Made by a program: the position numbers and the translations under genes. Source: a virus. From it: DNA of 26,167 bases. The first letter of the stretch is position 1. Each line of letters begins with the position of its first letter. The stretch is taken from positions 1 to 26,167 of IMG/VR virus record IMGVR_UViG_3300047562_004681; one strand, 5' to 3'. This document shows positions 1 to 9,236 of the stretch, one piece after another. The notes under the pieces are model-generated. The model was not told where the DNA came from. It saw only the letters and a list, made by a program, of their open reading frames with translations, and did not search any database.

Positions 1-3000
1 GATTGCTTTGACTTTCGACCCAAAGTTTCAGCTGATGGATCATTTCAAAATTATATCTCACCTCCAAAAACAAATATTAGATGTGATTTTCATCACTACT
101 TAAATCGAACTGATAATCTATATTTAGATCGATTTGGCAATTTTGGAGTGACTAGGGGATTGCCAGATTTATTACCAATAGCACCTGAAGAGCCAGGTGA
201 TGCAATGTCACTTGCAACTTTGGATATAAAAGCATATACAGCATCTCCCGATGAGTGCTTTTTAAATAAAAAAGACAATAGACGCTACACGATGAGAGAC
301 ATCGGCCGCATCGAAAATCGTGTATCTAACTTAGAGTATTATACACTTCTATCTCTTTTAGAAAAAGAAGCCAAAGACCTGGAAGTCACGGACGCTCAAG
401 GACTAGATCGTTTTAAAAATGGATTTATTGTAGATAATTTTACATCTCATGGGATTGGGAACATATTTGACCTAGACTACAGATGCGCAGTCGATCCGAC
501 AAATGAAGAGCTACGCCCTTCAATCTGCCAGAAGCACGTGTCGTTGATTGAAAAGAACGGTTTACTGTCTGCCGGATTGATTTCAAATGCGAGAAGTGAT
601 AACAATTACAAATTAACTGGTAAACTTTTTACACTCGATTATGAGCCTGTAAAGTTTATTGAGCAAGAATTGGCATCTCAGGTAGAAAACGTCAACCCTT
701 TTGCTAAGTTTACATTTAAAGGTAGAGTCAATCTCGACCCATCAACGGACACGTGGAGAGATACGGAAACTCTTCCCAAAGTAAGCATTGAAGATGAAAG
801 TGCATTTGAGGCAGTAAAGGCAGGAATAAACCCTGATGCCGTAGTGTGGGGTGAGTGGGAAACCAGTTGGACTCGAACAGATGTAACGAGAAGACGACTA
901 CCAAAAATCGTCAAACTTGGACCAAACAAACCCGACGCAATTCACGGAACAAACTGGCCACGTTACGTAACTAGAAGAAATGAAATAACAACAACAATTA
1001 CGAGCGAGGAAATTAGGCGAGGTTTCAGTCAAGAAGTTGTTGCAGGTGCATTTAAAACCGAATCTCTTGGTAAAAGAATTGTATCTATAGTTTCCGCTAA
1101 TTACATGCGGGAAAAAACCATTACAGTTAAGGGAAGTGGATTTTTACCAAATGCAAAACTCTTCCCGTTTTTTAATGATGAGCCAGTATCCCAATTTTGC
1201 AGACCTGTAGGGGGAACTTTGGGGCAGCAATTACAAGCCGATTCTAAAGGATCGGTTGATTTAACATTTGAACTGCCAAAAGGAAAATTTTTAACTGGTG
1301 AGAGAACATTTAAATTAACTACCAGCGAAACTAACCAAAGAAATCCACAACCAGCATCCGAAGGTGAAGCGAAATATTATGCTGTGGGTTGGATCGATCA
1401 AGTTCAAGAGACTGAATTACTAATTAGACAATTTGAAATTCAAACTGTCGAACAAACTGATACTAGAAATCCAAATCCAATAATCGACACTGAAATAAGG
1501 AGCAGAACTGTTAAGGAAGATCCAATAGCCCAATCGTTTGAAATAACTGAAAGGGGAGGGTGCTTTCTATTAGCAGTTGATGTATTCTTTTTCTCAAAAG
1601 ACAATAACATACCAATCAAACTACAGCTTAGACCTTTATCAGATGACGGATATCCGACTAATCGAATTATGCCATTTGGCGAAGTCGTAAAACCGGCTGC
1701 GGATGTTGTTGTCAATTCGGTTGATTTGTTAAATGGAACATTAACCGTAACTGGAGATGGAGACGTTGAAGGATACACCAAAGGTCCATGGAAAGTTTCA
1801 CCAACTAACATTAATTTAACACCAATTCAAACAGTTAAGAGTAAAAATCAAGAAACCGGAACTCGAACGACTGATATTCCGAATGGCGTTGCAGTTTCCA
1901 TTTTAGCCGAAGGTCAATCTGGTGCCGTCAACGATATGATCCCTACTCGCTTTGTATTCGAATCTCCAGTTTACTTGCAAGAAAATAGCGACTACGCAAT
2001 AGTTCTTCTTTCAGATTCTCTTGAGTATCAGGCTTGGGTAGCTCAGGCCGGTCCAATTACAGCTCGGCCTGGAGGAGTTCCTATATTTGGAGAGGATATT
2101 AATACGGTTATAGGATCAGACGAACAGATATTAAGCGACAATTTCATAGGTGGAGTGTTTTACAGAAGCTCAAACGGCACAACCTGGAACGCAGACCAAT
2201 TTGTCGACCTAAAGTTTGCCCTTCACAAGGCTAAATTTCCCGTTAATGAGCCAGCGACAATCGAATATGTAAATGAGAATGTTCCTTTAGTAAGATTAGT
2301 GTCAGATCCTCTAATCACCAAGGAAGGTTCTACTAAAGTAAGAGTATTGCATACTAATCACGGGCACCCAGCTTTTGAGACGCTGACAAGAGTAGTTCTT
2401 AGTGGAGTTGAAACTGCCAACGGTATAGACTTAGAGCTTATTAATCGAGCGGAAGGGTGGGCTATAGAATCGGTTGAGCTGGATAGTTATATTATTGATA
2501 TATCAGAATCAGACCCGGCCACCTCATCTGGTAGAGTTGGAGGAATTAACGTTACCGCAACACAGCACGTATCATTCGATTCAATGTTCTTTAATATAAA
2601 CCAGCTTTCCTTCCCCGAAACAAGCGTGAATTGGGAATGTAGTACGACTAACGGCTCAAACGTATCGTACAATGAAAATCTACTTCGAACAAAACCTTTT
2701 GGAGTAAATTCATATATTTCAATAGAGCCAGGTCAGACGATTAACTTTAATAATCCAATGACCATTTCTTCAGCAATTAACGAGAGAAACTCACTCGATA
2801 GTCCACAAGGTCCATCAACAATAACTAACCCCACTACTCAAAGTGATCGCAAGGCATTAAAGACCAGAGTTATTCTGAACACATTTAACGAGAATTTGTC
2901 ACCAGTATTAGACTTTGATCGAATTTCTGCTATTGCAATAAGCAATCGAATTAATCGACCGGAGAGTATCAATGTAGTTGGATTTGACGATAATCAAATT

Positions 3001-3708
3001 GTACCGACTTTAGTTTCTCCGGAAGTAACAACGACTGCTAGCAAGATATCATTCTATGCGAGCGGAAAAATTGAAACATCTGATGCTCAAGTTGCGCAAC
3101 ATTTGTCAAACATAGACATTGGAAAGTTAATTACAATAACTGGTACAACATCGGAACTTCGAGATAAAACTGATGTCAAAGTTGTTAACGTTACATACAC
3201 TCCAAGTAATCCTGGAGTCAAGTGTCAAATTACTTTAGATACTCAATTTGATGGAGTTGATGGGGCAGACACAGGAGATGTTGTTATTACTCAAAAGGAA
3301 CACTTCGTCGATGAAATTGCTCCTATTGGTGGCTCGGCCGCATTTAAATACATAACTCGCCAATTGGCACTAGCCAGGCAATCAACAGCTTTGCAAATTT
3401 CATTTGATGCTAATAGACACGTCTCCCATGACATCGAGCTGTATTACAGATTAGCCCGAGTTGATTCAAATGTGCCTTTTGAAGATTTAAATTGGGTTAA
3501 AGCTGAGTTTAACTTAAAGCAAAATGCGCTAGTTAATCCAGCATATCCTGAGCCAAACGTTTCTAATGAGCAATTTACGGAGTATTCATCGACAATAGAT
3601 AATTTACCGCCATTTACCGCATTTGCTATAAAAATAGTATGCAAAGGTGGAAATTCGGCAATCCCTCCACGAATATCAAATTTGAAGGGAATAGCGTTAG
3701 ATGTCTAG
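1..3708 (+). CDS. DUF4815-type virion protein (5' partial)
   Basis: The reading frame is open from base 1, so the true start lies upstream. The visible part is 1,235 residues. The segment from about base 150 to 550 (LPDLLPIAPEEPGDAM, then the DIGRIENRVSNLEYYTLL region, then GLDRFKNGFIVDNF) matches what I know of the DUF4815 family of T4-like and cyanophage virion proteins. These are usually annotated as tail-fibre or baseplate-associated. The remainder is long, beta-rich and low in cysteine, as expected for a fibre. Arginine codons are mostly AGA and CGA. It overlaps the next gene by 8 bases and sits upstream of the gp12-like genes, the place where baseplate-periphery genes lie in T4-like genomes. 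The exact position in the virion is inference. Confidence 0.85.
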   Translation, partial: DCFDFRPKVSADGSFQNYISPPKTNIRCDFHHYLNRTDNLYLDRFGNFGVTRGLPDLLPIAPEEPGDAMSLATLDIKAYTASPDECFLNKKDNRRYTMRDIGRIENRVSNLEYYTLLSLLEKEAKDLEVTDAQGLDRFKNGFIVDNFTSHGIGNIFDLDYRCAVDPTNEELRPSICQKHVSLIEKNGLLSAGLISNARSDNNYKLTGKLFTLDYEPVKFIEQELASQVENVNPFAKFTFKGRVNLDPSTDTWRDTETLPKVSIEDESAFEAVKAGINPDAVVWGEWETSWTRTDVTRRRLPKIVKLGPNKPDAIHGTNWPRYVTRRNEITTTITSEEIRRGFSQEVVAGAFKTESLGKRIVSIVSANYMREKTITVKGSGFLPNAKLFPFFNDEPVSQFCRPVGGTLGQQLQADSKGSVDLTFELPKGKFLTGERTFKLTTSETNQRNPQPASEGEAKYYAVGWIDQVQETELLIRQFEIQTVEQTDTRNPNPIIDTEIRSRTVKEDPIAQSFEITERGGCFLLAVDVFFFSKDNNIPIKLQLRPLSDDGYPTNRIMPFGEVVKPAADVVVNSVDLLNGTLTVTGDGDVEGYTKGPWKVSPTNINLTPIQTVKSKNQETGTRTTDIPNGVAVSILAEGQSGAVNDMIPTRFVFESPVYLQENSDYAIVLLSDSLEYQAWVAQAGPITARPGGVPIFGEDINTVIGSDEQILSDNFIGGVFYRSSNGTTWNADQFVDLKFALHKAKFPVNEPATIEYVNENVPLVRLVSDPLITKEGSTKVRVLHTNHGHPAFETLTRVVLSGVETANGIDLELINRAEGWAIESVELDSYIIDISESDPATSSGRVGGINVTATQHVSFDSMFFNINQLSFPETSVNWECSTTNGSNVSYNENLLRTKPFGVNSYISIEPGQTINFNNPMTISSAINERNSLDSPQGPSTITNPTTQSDRKALKTRVILNTFNENLSPVLDFDRISAIAISNRINRPESINVVGFDDNQIVPTLVSPEVTTTASKISFYASGKIETSDAQVAQHLSNIDIGKLITITGTTSELRDKTDVKVVNVTYTPSNPGVKCQITLDTQFDGVDGADTGDVVITQKEHFVDEIAPIGGSAAFKYITRQLALARQSTALQISFDANRHVSHDIELYYRLARVDSNVPFEDLNWVKAEFNLKQNALVNPAYPEPNVSNEQFTEYSSTIDNLPPFTAFAIKIVCKGGNSAIPPRISNLKGIALDV

Positions 3709-3943
3709 TAAGTTGGTTAAAGTTGAAGGAGAAATTGGACTATACAGAGATACACGCTCTGGTGGAATAGTCGCTGATGATGTAGCTTATGCTCGATATA
3801 AACAAGAGAGAGAAAAAAAGCTCCGTGAAATATCGCAAGAAGCTAGAATAAATAGACTTGAAGAAAAAATGAACTCAATTCAATCAAGTCTGGGAGAAGT
3901 AATTTCTATTTTACGGAGCAAAAATGGCAATTCCACAAGTTAA
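3701..3943 (+). CDS. Small coiled-coil protein downstream of DUF4815
   Basis: An 80-residue protein whose start overlaps the end of the DUF4815 gene by 8 bases, which suggests translational coupling. The N-terminus (VKVEGEIGLYRDTRSGGIV) resembles small proteins that follow DUF4815 genes in T4-like phages. Residues 30-70 are highly charged with heptad-like spacing (YKQEREKKLREISQEARI, then RLEEKMNSIQSSLGEV), a likely helical coiled coil. The next gene starts 20 bases before its stop. It is probably a virion accessory or assembly protein, but no specific function can be assigned. Confidence 0.75.
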   Translation: MSSKLVKVEGEIGLYRDTRSGGIVADDVAYARYKQEREKKLREISQEARINRLEEKMNSIQSSLGEVISILRSKNGNSTS

Positions 3944-4127
3944 TATAAACAGTTTTACAATCGCAACGCAGGCAGAAACAATAAACGACATTGCCAACTT
4001 AGAAGGCGATTTAGACAATCTTGAAACCGCAAATAAAGACACTTTAGTTGATGCGATAAATGAAATTCACAGTGGGCTGGGTGCTATGAAAAGGAGCATT
4101 TTAACATACGCAATAGCAATGAGTTAA
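3924..4127 (+). CDS. Small hypothetical virion-region protein
   Basis: A 67-residue protein. Its ATG is preceded at good spacing by GGAG inside the end of the upstream gene, supporting this start and translational coupling. It holds the phrase DTLVDAINEIHSGL, a short helical motif of the type TLVxAINEI that recurs in phage fibre and virion proteins. The rest is not recognisable. Its place between DUF4815 and fibre genes suggests a structural or assembly role. Confidence 0.65.
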   Translation: MAIPQVNINSFTIATQAETINDIANLEGDLDNLETANKDTLVDAINEIHSGLGAMKRSILTYAIAMS

Positions 4128-4133
4128 TCAATT

Positions 4134-4832
4134 ATGATACCGTCCCGATTTAAAAATGCAATGAAGCCAGCCGTTGGAGAGTCCTGGGTGACTCTATATT
4201 CCGCACCTGCGGATATGGCTAGTCTTATATTGCAGATAAATGGTGCTATTGCCGGAACCGCATCTCTTATCGGCTCGGCTCGAGTTTTAGATTCATCGAC
4301 CGGAACATACTCATACTTAATTAAAAATGCTCCAATTCCACAAGGCGATGCCATAAGACTTATCGACCAGGCCAAAATCGTTCTTGAGGCCAACGATGTT
4401 CTTGAAGTCAAGTGTGAATCTCCGGATGAAACAATCGACTACATTGGCTCGCTAATTGAAGACGTTAATGACGACTCAATTGGAATTAAATTAGGAACAT
4501 ATAAAAATTCTATCCTTTCGGATGTTGGCAATGAATGGTCAGTTTTGTATGAAACCCCAGCCGACATGACTACATTTGTTCTTCAGATTAATGCAGCAAA
4601 CATTTCCGAAAGCGGCGTTCAAGTTTCAGTTAGATTGTTTGACTCATCTGAGGGAGTCCACGTAACCGTTTTGGAAGGTGCCCAGGTTCCTATAGCAGAT
4701 GCAATTCGCCTTATTGATCATTCAAAAATTGTTTTAGAAGGAGGAGACAAGTTAGAAGTTAAATGTTCCACGCCTGGTGAAGCCGTTGATTTAGTTGCCA
4801 GTATAATTGAGGATGTAAATAGGGAAGAGTAA
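4134..4832 (+). CDS. Virion protein with two tandem copies of one domain
   Basis: A 232-residue protein made of two copies of a domain of about 100 residues, near residues 16-115 and 130-229. The copies align over SWVTLYSAPADM and EWSVLYETPADM, over DAIRLIDQAKIVLEANDVLEVKC and its second-copy equivalent, and both end in SLIEDVN or SIIEDVN. This is an internal duplication and probably a beta-sandwich pair. No catalytic residues are seen. The ATG has only a weak ribosome site. The stop overlaps the next start as TAATG, so it is co-translated with the collar gene. Probably a fibre or baseplate accessory protein. Confidence 0.75.
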   Translation: MIPSRFKNAMKPAVGESWVTLYSAPADMASLILQINGAIAGTASLIGSARVLDSSTGTYSYLIKNAPIPQGDAIRLIDQAKIVLEANDVLEVKCESPDETIDYIGSLIEDVNDDSIGIKLGTYKNSILSDVGNEWSVLYETPADMTTFVLQINAANISESGVQVSVRLFDSSEGVHVTVLEGAQVPIADAIRLIDHSKIVLEGGDKLEVKCSTPGEAVDLVASIIEDVNREE

Positions 4833-7246
4833 TGAGCTATATACGTGGAGCACTACCATTTCTAATATACAACCCCAATACACGAGATGACATCGTACCC
4901 GACGGGCTTACTCAACGTTTTGAGCTTTCGCAGGAAGTGCCGGGTGGATACGAAGGAAATGTTCAAGTCGTTAAGAGAGAGTACAAGCTTGACATGCTTG
5001 TTGAAAACAGCCCTCTTATTGGATTTGTTAGTGAGTTGGTAGGTGAGAGTAATGTATACAAGATAACTTGTGATGACTCTTCATTGGCAGCGGCTCTTTC
5101 AATAATTAATCCAGGTGATGTATTAATCACATCAGGTGCAGCCAACGCATCTAACAACGTAAAAAATATCGTCATTTCTAGCTTATATGACGGCACCTCC
5201 ATTATAATTACAGTTAGCCCCGAATCTGCACTGGTTAATGAACTTCCAGGTGCTTCTATTACACTCATAAGACGATTTGTTGGTTCCTGGGAAATATTAG
5301 AGCCCGAAATTGACTATATAATCGATAAAAACGGGGATGAACTCTATAAGGAAATCGTTTTAAAAAAAATTCCTCAAGAAGAGGACGTTATTTACGTCGT
5401 TCATAGGGGAGAGGCTACCTACAACTTTGTTCCAACTGAAAAATCAGTCGGCCCTGCTCAACTATCAGAAAATCTTCGTAATTTCAAAGTAGACATATTT
5501 GAAGGTGACGGCTCATTAACGGATTTTACTATTACAATAGATGATCCTGACGAGATAGTAAATGCACGAACGCTGGAGGTGTCTGTTGACGGAATTCTTC
5601 AGTATGGAACTGACCCAGATTTAAGTTTTACTGGCGATTTTGAGCTACTTTCCGATAAGAGAACAATTCGCTTCGCATCCGCCCCGGCGAATGGTGCAAA
5701 AATTCATGTACGGAATTTGGGATTCACCACCGTTTCCAGGCGACAAACTCTTTCGCCTTCCCAGATCGGCTCTGTCGCCGAGGGTTCCATCGGCACAACT
5801 GAACTAAAGAACGGTTCTGTAACTAATGAAAAATTAGCAATCAATTCCGTATCAACAAGTAACATTCAGCCAAATGCCGTCAATGATTCTAAAATTTTAA
5901 TGCGAAATAACGAATGGTTAAGGTGGTCCAGTGGACTGACGCCAAATACAGTTGTTTCGGTATTAAAAGTAGACGCATTAAATTTAACAACTCTACGCAG
6001 CCCGGCAGGAACTCTTTCACTTGATGTAGCCGGCAGCCGCACGATTCATGTTACTCAAACTGCAATTTTAGACGCAACTGCGAGTGGTGAAGTAGACATC
6101 GGAACAGATGCAAATAAGTTTAAAGATGCTCATTTTTCTGGAACGGTAAATGCCGAAAACATTGAAGTTGCCGGAACAGTCGACGGAGTAGATGTATCGG
6201 ATTTGCAGGCTCAGGTTGCAGCTTTAGCTGCGTTAGTATCCACAAACACTCCAACTGGTAGCATCAAACTGTGGGCAAAAGACACTGGAGCCCCAGCGGG
6301 ATGGCTCTTATGTAATGGACAAGATTACTTTATTGCGGATTACCCTACTTTACATGCTGAAATTGGGAGGACGTTTACTGAAACTGGATTGCAGCCTGAC
6401 AAGTTTCGTGTACCTGATTTTAGAGGTCGATTTCCACTAGGCAAAGGAACCGGAACTGGAACTGGAACTGGATGGGGAATTGGTAACACCGCAAGGGGTG
6501 GAAGTTTAGACCATACTCACAGCGTTCCCGCACATACTCACAGCCTTAACAATCATACGCACTCTATTCCGGCGCACTATCATGGAATGGGAGCTGGGGC
6601 GGATTTAAATATTATCAGCGTTTTTAACCCCCTCGACTGGCCTTCTGGAACAGCAGAAATAGACACTCGTCCGTCTAGGGGTGGGCATACTACAAGCATA
6701 GGGCACACTCATACAGTTACAGGTCAAACGGGTACACCAATAGAAGTAATTAATGAAAACTCCAAAGATCTCAATCATACACATTCGGGCACTACAAGCA
6801 TCGACGGTTCCCACAGTCATACACTACCAACTAGTAAATTAAGGGAAAGTGATGGGGGGAGCACCCCAAGAGATCGAATAAGAGTCACCGGACGAAATGC
6901 AACTGAACCAGCATCAACTACTACGATAAATGACAACGACAGCTCACATAGTCACAATTTCACAACCAACTCCACAACTACTCCTAGCCTTAGCCATCGA
7001 CATTCGATAAATTTAAGTGTAAATGATCGGCAAACTGCAAGTTCAAGTTCAGACGGAACTCACATTCACTCCAAAGAAACTTTTAAGGGGAGAATAGGAT
7101 TAGTCGATGAAGGAGCAGACGGAAACGGGTCGATGACTTCAGGTCAAGCAGCGGGCAATACAGGAGATCCCGTATACAGCGCAGGATCAAATACGGGAGG
7201 TGCTAACCCCGCATATCAAACGATTAACTTTATCATTCGAACGTAA
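4832..7246 (+). CDS. Tail-collar fibre protein with His-rich metal-binding tip (gp12-like)
   Basis: An 804-residue protein. Residues 1-300 are beta-rich with fibre-type modules. Near residue 472 begins a phage Tail Collar domain (GSIKLWAKDTGAPAGWLLCNG, then PDFRGRFPLGKG). From about 560 to 752 there are ten H-x-H motifs (HTH, HYH, HSH, HRH, HIH) separated by polar spacers. In T4 gp12 and gp37, H-x-H pairs bind zinc or iron inside the trimeric tip, so this is likely a trimeric receptor-binding fibre with several metal ions. The C-terminus AYQTINFIIRT is the usual collar-family ending. A GGAACT hexamer repeat lies between the collar and the His region. It starts at TAATG with GGGAAGAG upstream. 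Confidence 0.85.
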   Translation: MSYIRGALPFLIYNPNTRDDIVPDGLTQRFELSQEVPGGYEGNVQVVKREYKLDMLVENSPLIGFVSELVGESNVYKITCDDSSLAAALSIINPGDVLITSGAANASNNVKNIVISSLYDGTSIIITVSPESALVNELPGASITLIRRFVGSWEILEPEIDYIIDKNGDELYKEIVLKKIPQEEDVIYVVHRGEATYNFVPTEKSVGPAQLSENLRNFKVDIFEGDGSLTDFTITIDDPDEIVNARTLEVSVDGILQYGTDPDLSFTGDFELLSDKRTIRFASAPANGAKIHVRNLGFTTVSRRQTLSPSQIGSVAEGSIGTTELKNGSVTNEKLAINSVSTSNIQPNAVNDSKILMRNNEWLRWSSGLTPNTVVSVLKVDALNLTTLRSPAGTLSLDVAGSRTIHVTQTAILDATASGEVDIGTDANKFKDAHFSGTVNAENIEVAGTVDGVDVSDLQAQVAALAALVSTNTPTGSIKLWAKDTGAPAGWLLCNGQDYFIADYPTLHAEIGRTFTETGLQPDKFRVPDFRGRFPLGKGTGTGTGTGWGIGNTARGGSLDHTHSVPAHTHSLNNHTHSIPAHYHGMGAGADLNIISVFNPLDWPSGTAEIDTRPSRGGHTTSIGHTHTVTGQTGTPIEVINENSKDLNHTHSGTTSIDGSHSHTLPTSKLRESDGGSTPRDRIRVTGRNATEPASTTTINDNDSSHSHNFTTNSTTTPSLSHRHSINLSVNDRQTASSSSDGTHIHSKETFKGRIGLVDEGADGNGSMTSGQAAGNTGDPVYSAGSNTGGANPAYQTINFIIRT

Positions 7247-7255
7247 GGAGGGCTA

Positions 7256-8167
7256 ATGTCATATATCAGCAAAGGCAATTCTTACGGATTATTCGAAAAA
7301 CAAACCATAACTCCAGATGGGACGACGGATACGTTTAATCTCAGCTTTCGCCCAGGGCAAAGCGGTGCAATTTTAGTTGTTTATGCCGGAACAATTCAGG
7401 AGCCTGGTCGTTCATATAACTTAGTAAATGGCGGGAGGCAGATAAAATTTTCGTTTGTACCCGATGCCGGTGATCAGCTTTATGTCCTCTACCTCGGACG
7501 AGAGCTGGCGATTCCAGCCGTTGTTGGAAACTATCCAGTTCATATCACTAAAGTGGGCGACGGCATAAACTCAGCATTTTCTCTTCTGGTTAATTTTACT
7601 CCAGTCGAGCCTGCTATCATGGTTTTTAAAAACGGAACTTTGCAGCATCATCCAGCAGATTGGACATTAGATACAACAGACGGAGTAAAAATAGCCTTCA
7701 GCTCAGTTCCTGCTTCGGGCGATAAGCTAGACATTTATATACACGGAGTTGAGCGAACGGACTTACTTACAGTCGATGACGCTTCAATCACGGCTCAAAA
7801 GCTAAACCTCGCCTACACACTTTACACTCCAAATATTTCAACGTTTAACGGAATGAGTTTATCCTCTCCAGAAATATCAGTCTCTCGATATCTCACTTTT
7901 GGAAAGTATTGCAAAGTTCGACTTTTGTTTTCGGCAACGTTCGGGGACACCGCAAGTAATACAGTAAGATTTACACTCCCCCTTGAAAATGACGGCTCTG
8001 GTTTAGTTGCAGGTACTGCGACACTATCCACATCAACAACATTAGAGCACGGGGTTTTGAGATGGGGAGGGCTAAACGAAGTTGATATTAAACGTATAAA
8101 TGGAGTCGACTTCACAGTCGGAGAAGAATGGACGTTTGAAATAGTTTTAGAGTACGATTTAGTTTAA
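7256..8167 (+). CDS. Fibre protein with two beta-sandwich modules
   Basis: A 303-residue protein with a strong ribosome site (AAGGAGGG) just before its ATG. Residues 10-90 and 95-170 hold two copies of a module that also occurs in neighbouring genes. The pattern is an opening DG-T-x-F stretch, a V-F/Y-x-G-T hairpin, Y-x-L, then I-x-F-x-x-P-x-x-GD and a closing beta strand (examples FVPDAGDQLYVLY and SVPASGDKLDIYI). The C-terminal 130 residues are beta-rich and unrecognised. The position in the fibre operon suggests a tail-fibre or baseplate-periphery component. No enzymatic motif is visible. Confidence 0.75.
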   Translation: MSYISKGNSYGLFEKQTITPDGTTDTFNLSFRPGQSGAILVVYAGTIQEPGRSYNLVNGGRQIKFSFVPDAGDQLYVLYLGRELAIPAVVGNYPVHITKVGDGINSAFSLLVNFTPVEPAIMVFKNGTLQHHPADWTLDTTDGVKIAFSSVPASGDKLDIYIHGVERTDLLTVDDASITAQKLNLAYTLYTPNISTFNGMSLSSPEISVSRYLTFGKYCKVRLLFSATFGDTASNTVRFTLPLENDGSGLVAGTATLSTSTTLEHGVLRWGGLNEVDIKRINGVDFTVGEEWTFEIVLEYDLV

Positions 8168-8170
8168 AAT

Positions 8171-8854
8171 ATGGCAACTACACTTACCTCAACTATTACC
8201 GAGTTAGATATCGCTCGACTTAAAAAAGAGATTGAGTCTCTGGGGAATATTCGTGTAATTAGCGTAAATCCTCCAACCGGTTCTTTACCGACTACTGTCG
8301 TTTTAACGCAAGGCGACAAAATAAGCAACTTAACTGAAACTCAAGAAACCGACGCTCAAGAAGTGCTTGATGCACACGTCAGTGCATTAGATAAATCCGC
8401 AAAGCTAATAGCAAAAAATAAAGTTGTTATAGGAACCCTAGAGGCTGGGGAAATTCAATTTGATACATTCGGTAATGCCTGGAAAATTGACGAAAGTAAA
8501 AACTTAGTTCCACATGGGGCCGGATTGCGGTCCATCGGATCTCCAACAAATCCAGTAAACGTCATTTATGCCAATGAGGTAGTAGGAGCTGAAATAGGAG
8601 GCGGCGGACCGGGAGGACTTGGTGGAGATGCGGTTTACAACGAAGTACCAGTAGGTCAAGTAAACGGAGTCAACACAGTTTACTTTACAATTAATGATTT
8701 CTTAGCCGGCAGTACAAGAGTATTTGTAAACGGCGTCAGATTAACTTTGGGTGAAGCTAAAGGATATACAGAAACCGACACGAATCAAATTACTCTAAGT
8801 TTTGCTCCCTTGGTCGGGGATGAAATATTGGTAGACTACACTCCAATCGCCTAA
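8171..8854 (+). CDS. Fibre-associated protein with C-terminal beta module
   Basis: A 227-residue protein starting 3 bases after the previous stop. The N-terminal half is helical and polar (ELDIARLKKEIESLGNI). A glycine-rich linker (GGGGPGGLGGD) joins it to one copy of the shared fibre module: EVPVGQVNGVNTVYF, then RVFVNGVRL, then FAPLVGDEILVDY. The middle segment (DTFGNAWKIDE, then HGAGLRSIGSPTNPV) looks like a fibre shaft insert. Its stop TAA overlaps the stop of the opposite-strand gene at 8851, so the two genes meet tail to tail. The function is inferred from context. Confidence 0.75.
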   Translation: MATTLTSTITELDIARLKKEIESLGNIRVISVNPPTGSLPTTVVLTQGDKISNLTETQETDAQEVLDAHVSALDKSAKLIAKNKVVIGTLEAGEIQFDTFGNAWKIDESKNLVPHGAGLRSIGSPTNPVNVIYANEVVGAEIGGGGPGGLGGDAVYNEVPVGQVNGVNTVYFTINDFLAGSTRVFVNGVRLTLGEAKGYTETDTNQITLSFAPLVGDEILVDYTPIA

Positions 8855-9111
8855 AGCTTTTTCCGATATTTGAAAAAGAATATAACGTTTATACCAACGA
8901 CCACTGAATTAAATCCGTAATTTAACAGTAAAGGCATTTGCTTTGAAGTTAGGTATACATAAATCCCCATCAAAACGACACCCCAGAACCAAAATAAAAG
9001 GGTGCCTAGCGAGAGCCCGGAGACATCCCGTTTTCTAAGTGTGCATATCAATTGCGGCACTGAGCTGAGAATTAACAAAACCGAAGCGATAAAACCTAAA
9101 AAATCGACCAT
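8851..9111 (-). CDS. SemiSWEET-like PQ-loop membrane protein
   Basis: An 86-residue protein with three predicted membrane helices (about 4-25, 32-54, 58-82). It has the PQ-loop signature SSVPQL in helix 1, the loop DVSGLSL leading into helix 2, and a conserved-type asparagine (LLLNYGF) in helix 3. Length and order match bacterial SemiSWEETs, which dimerise into sugar transporters of the inner membrane. Its start has a good ribosome site (GAGG four bases before ATG) and a minus-strand CATAAATA late promoter about 35 bases upstream, so it is likely expressed late and independently of the fibre operon. The substrate is unknown. Other PQ-loop proteins of similar size are possible. Confidence 0.75.
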   Translation of the reverse strand: MVDFLGFIASVLLILSSVPQLICTLRKRDVSGLSLGTLLFWFWGVVLMGIYVYLTSKQMPLLLNYGFNSVVVGINVIFFFKYRKKL

Positions 9112-9145
9112 AAAACCTCGGTCTCACTATGAGAATTTAACAAAC

Positions 9146-9153
9146 TATTTATG
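9146..9153 (-). promoter_or_regulatory. Late promoter for the SemiSWEET-like gene
   Basis: CATAAATA on the minus strand, matching the T4-type late box (N)ATAAATA. The expected transcription start near 9140 would give a leader of about 29 bases before the ATG at 9111, similar to the plus-strand late promoter facing away from it at 9192. Confidence 0.6.
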
Positions 9154-9191
9154 ATTTACATATCGCCTACTCTCGTTAATTGGCTTAAAAT

Positions 9192-9199
9192 CATAAATA
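9192..9199 (+). promoter_or_regulatory. Late promoter for fibre gene 9237
   Basis: CATAAATA about 38 bases before the gene's ATG, giving an expected leader of about 32 bases. It is divergent to the late promoter at 9146-9153. Confidence 0.65.
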
Positions 9200-9236
9200 T
9201 CTGCAAATATATCTTTATTCTTTTTTGGAGATACAA

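Noticed and set aside
3847-3854. AATAAATA as a late promoter
   Set aside because: It lies within a coding region of a tightly overlapping operon, and no gene start is at the usual distance.
9225-9236. TTG start for the fibre gene
   Set aside because: The TTG overlaps the ribosome site itself. ATG 9237 has the correct spacing and gives the usual fibre N-terminus.
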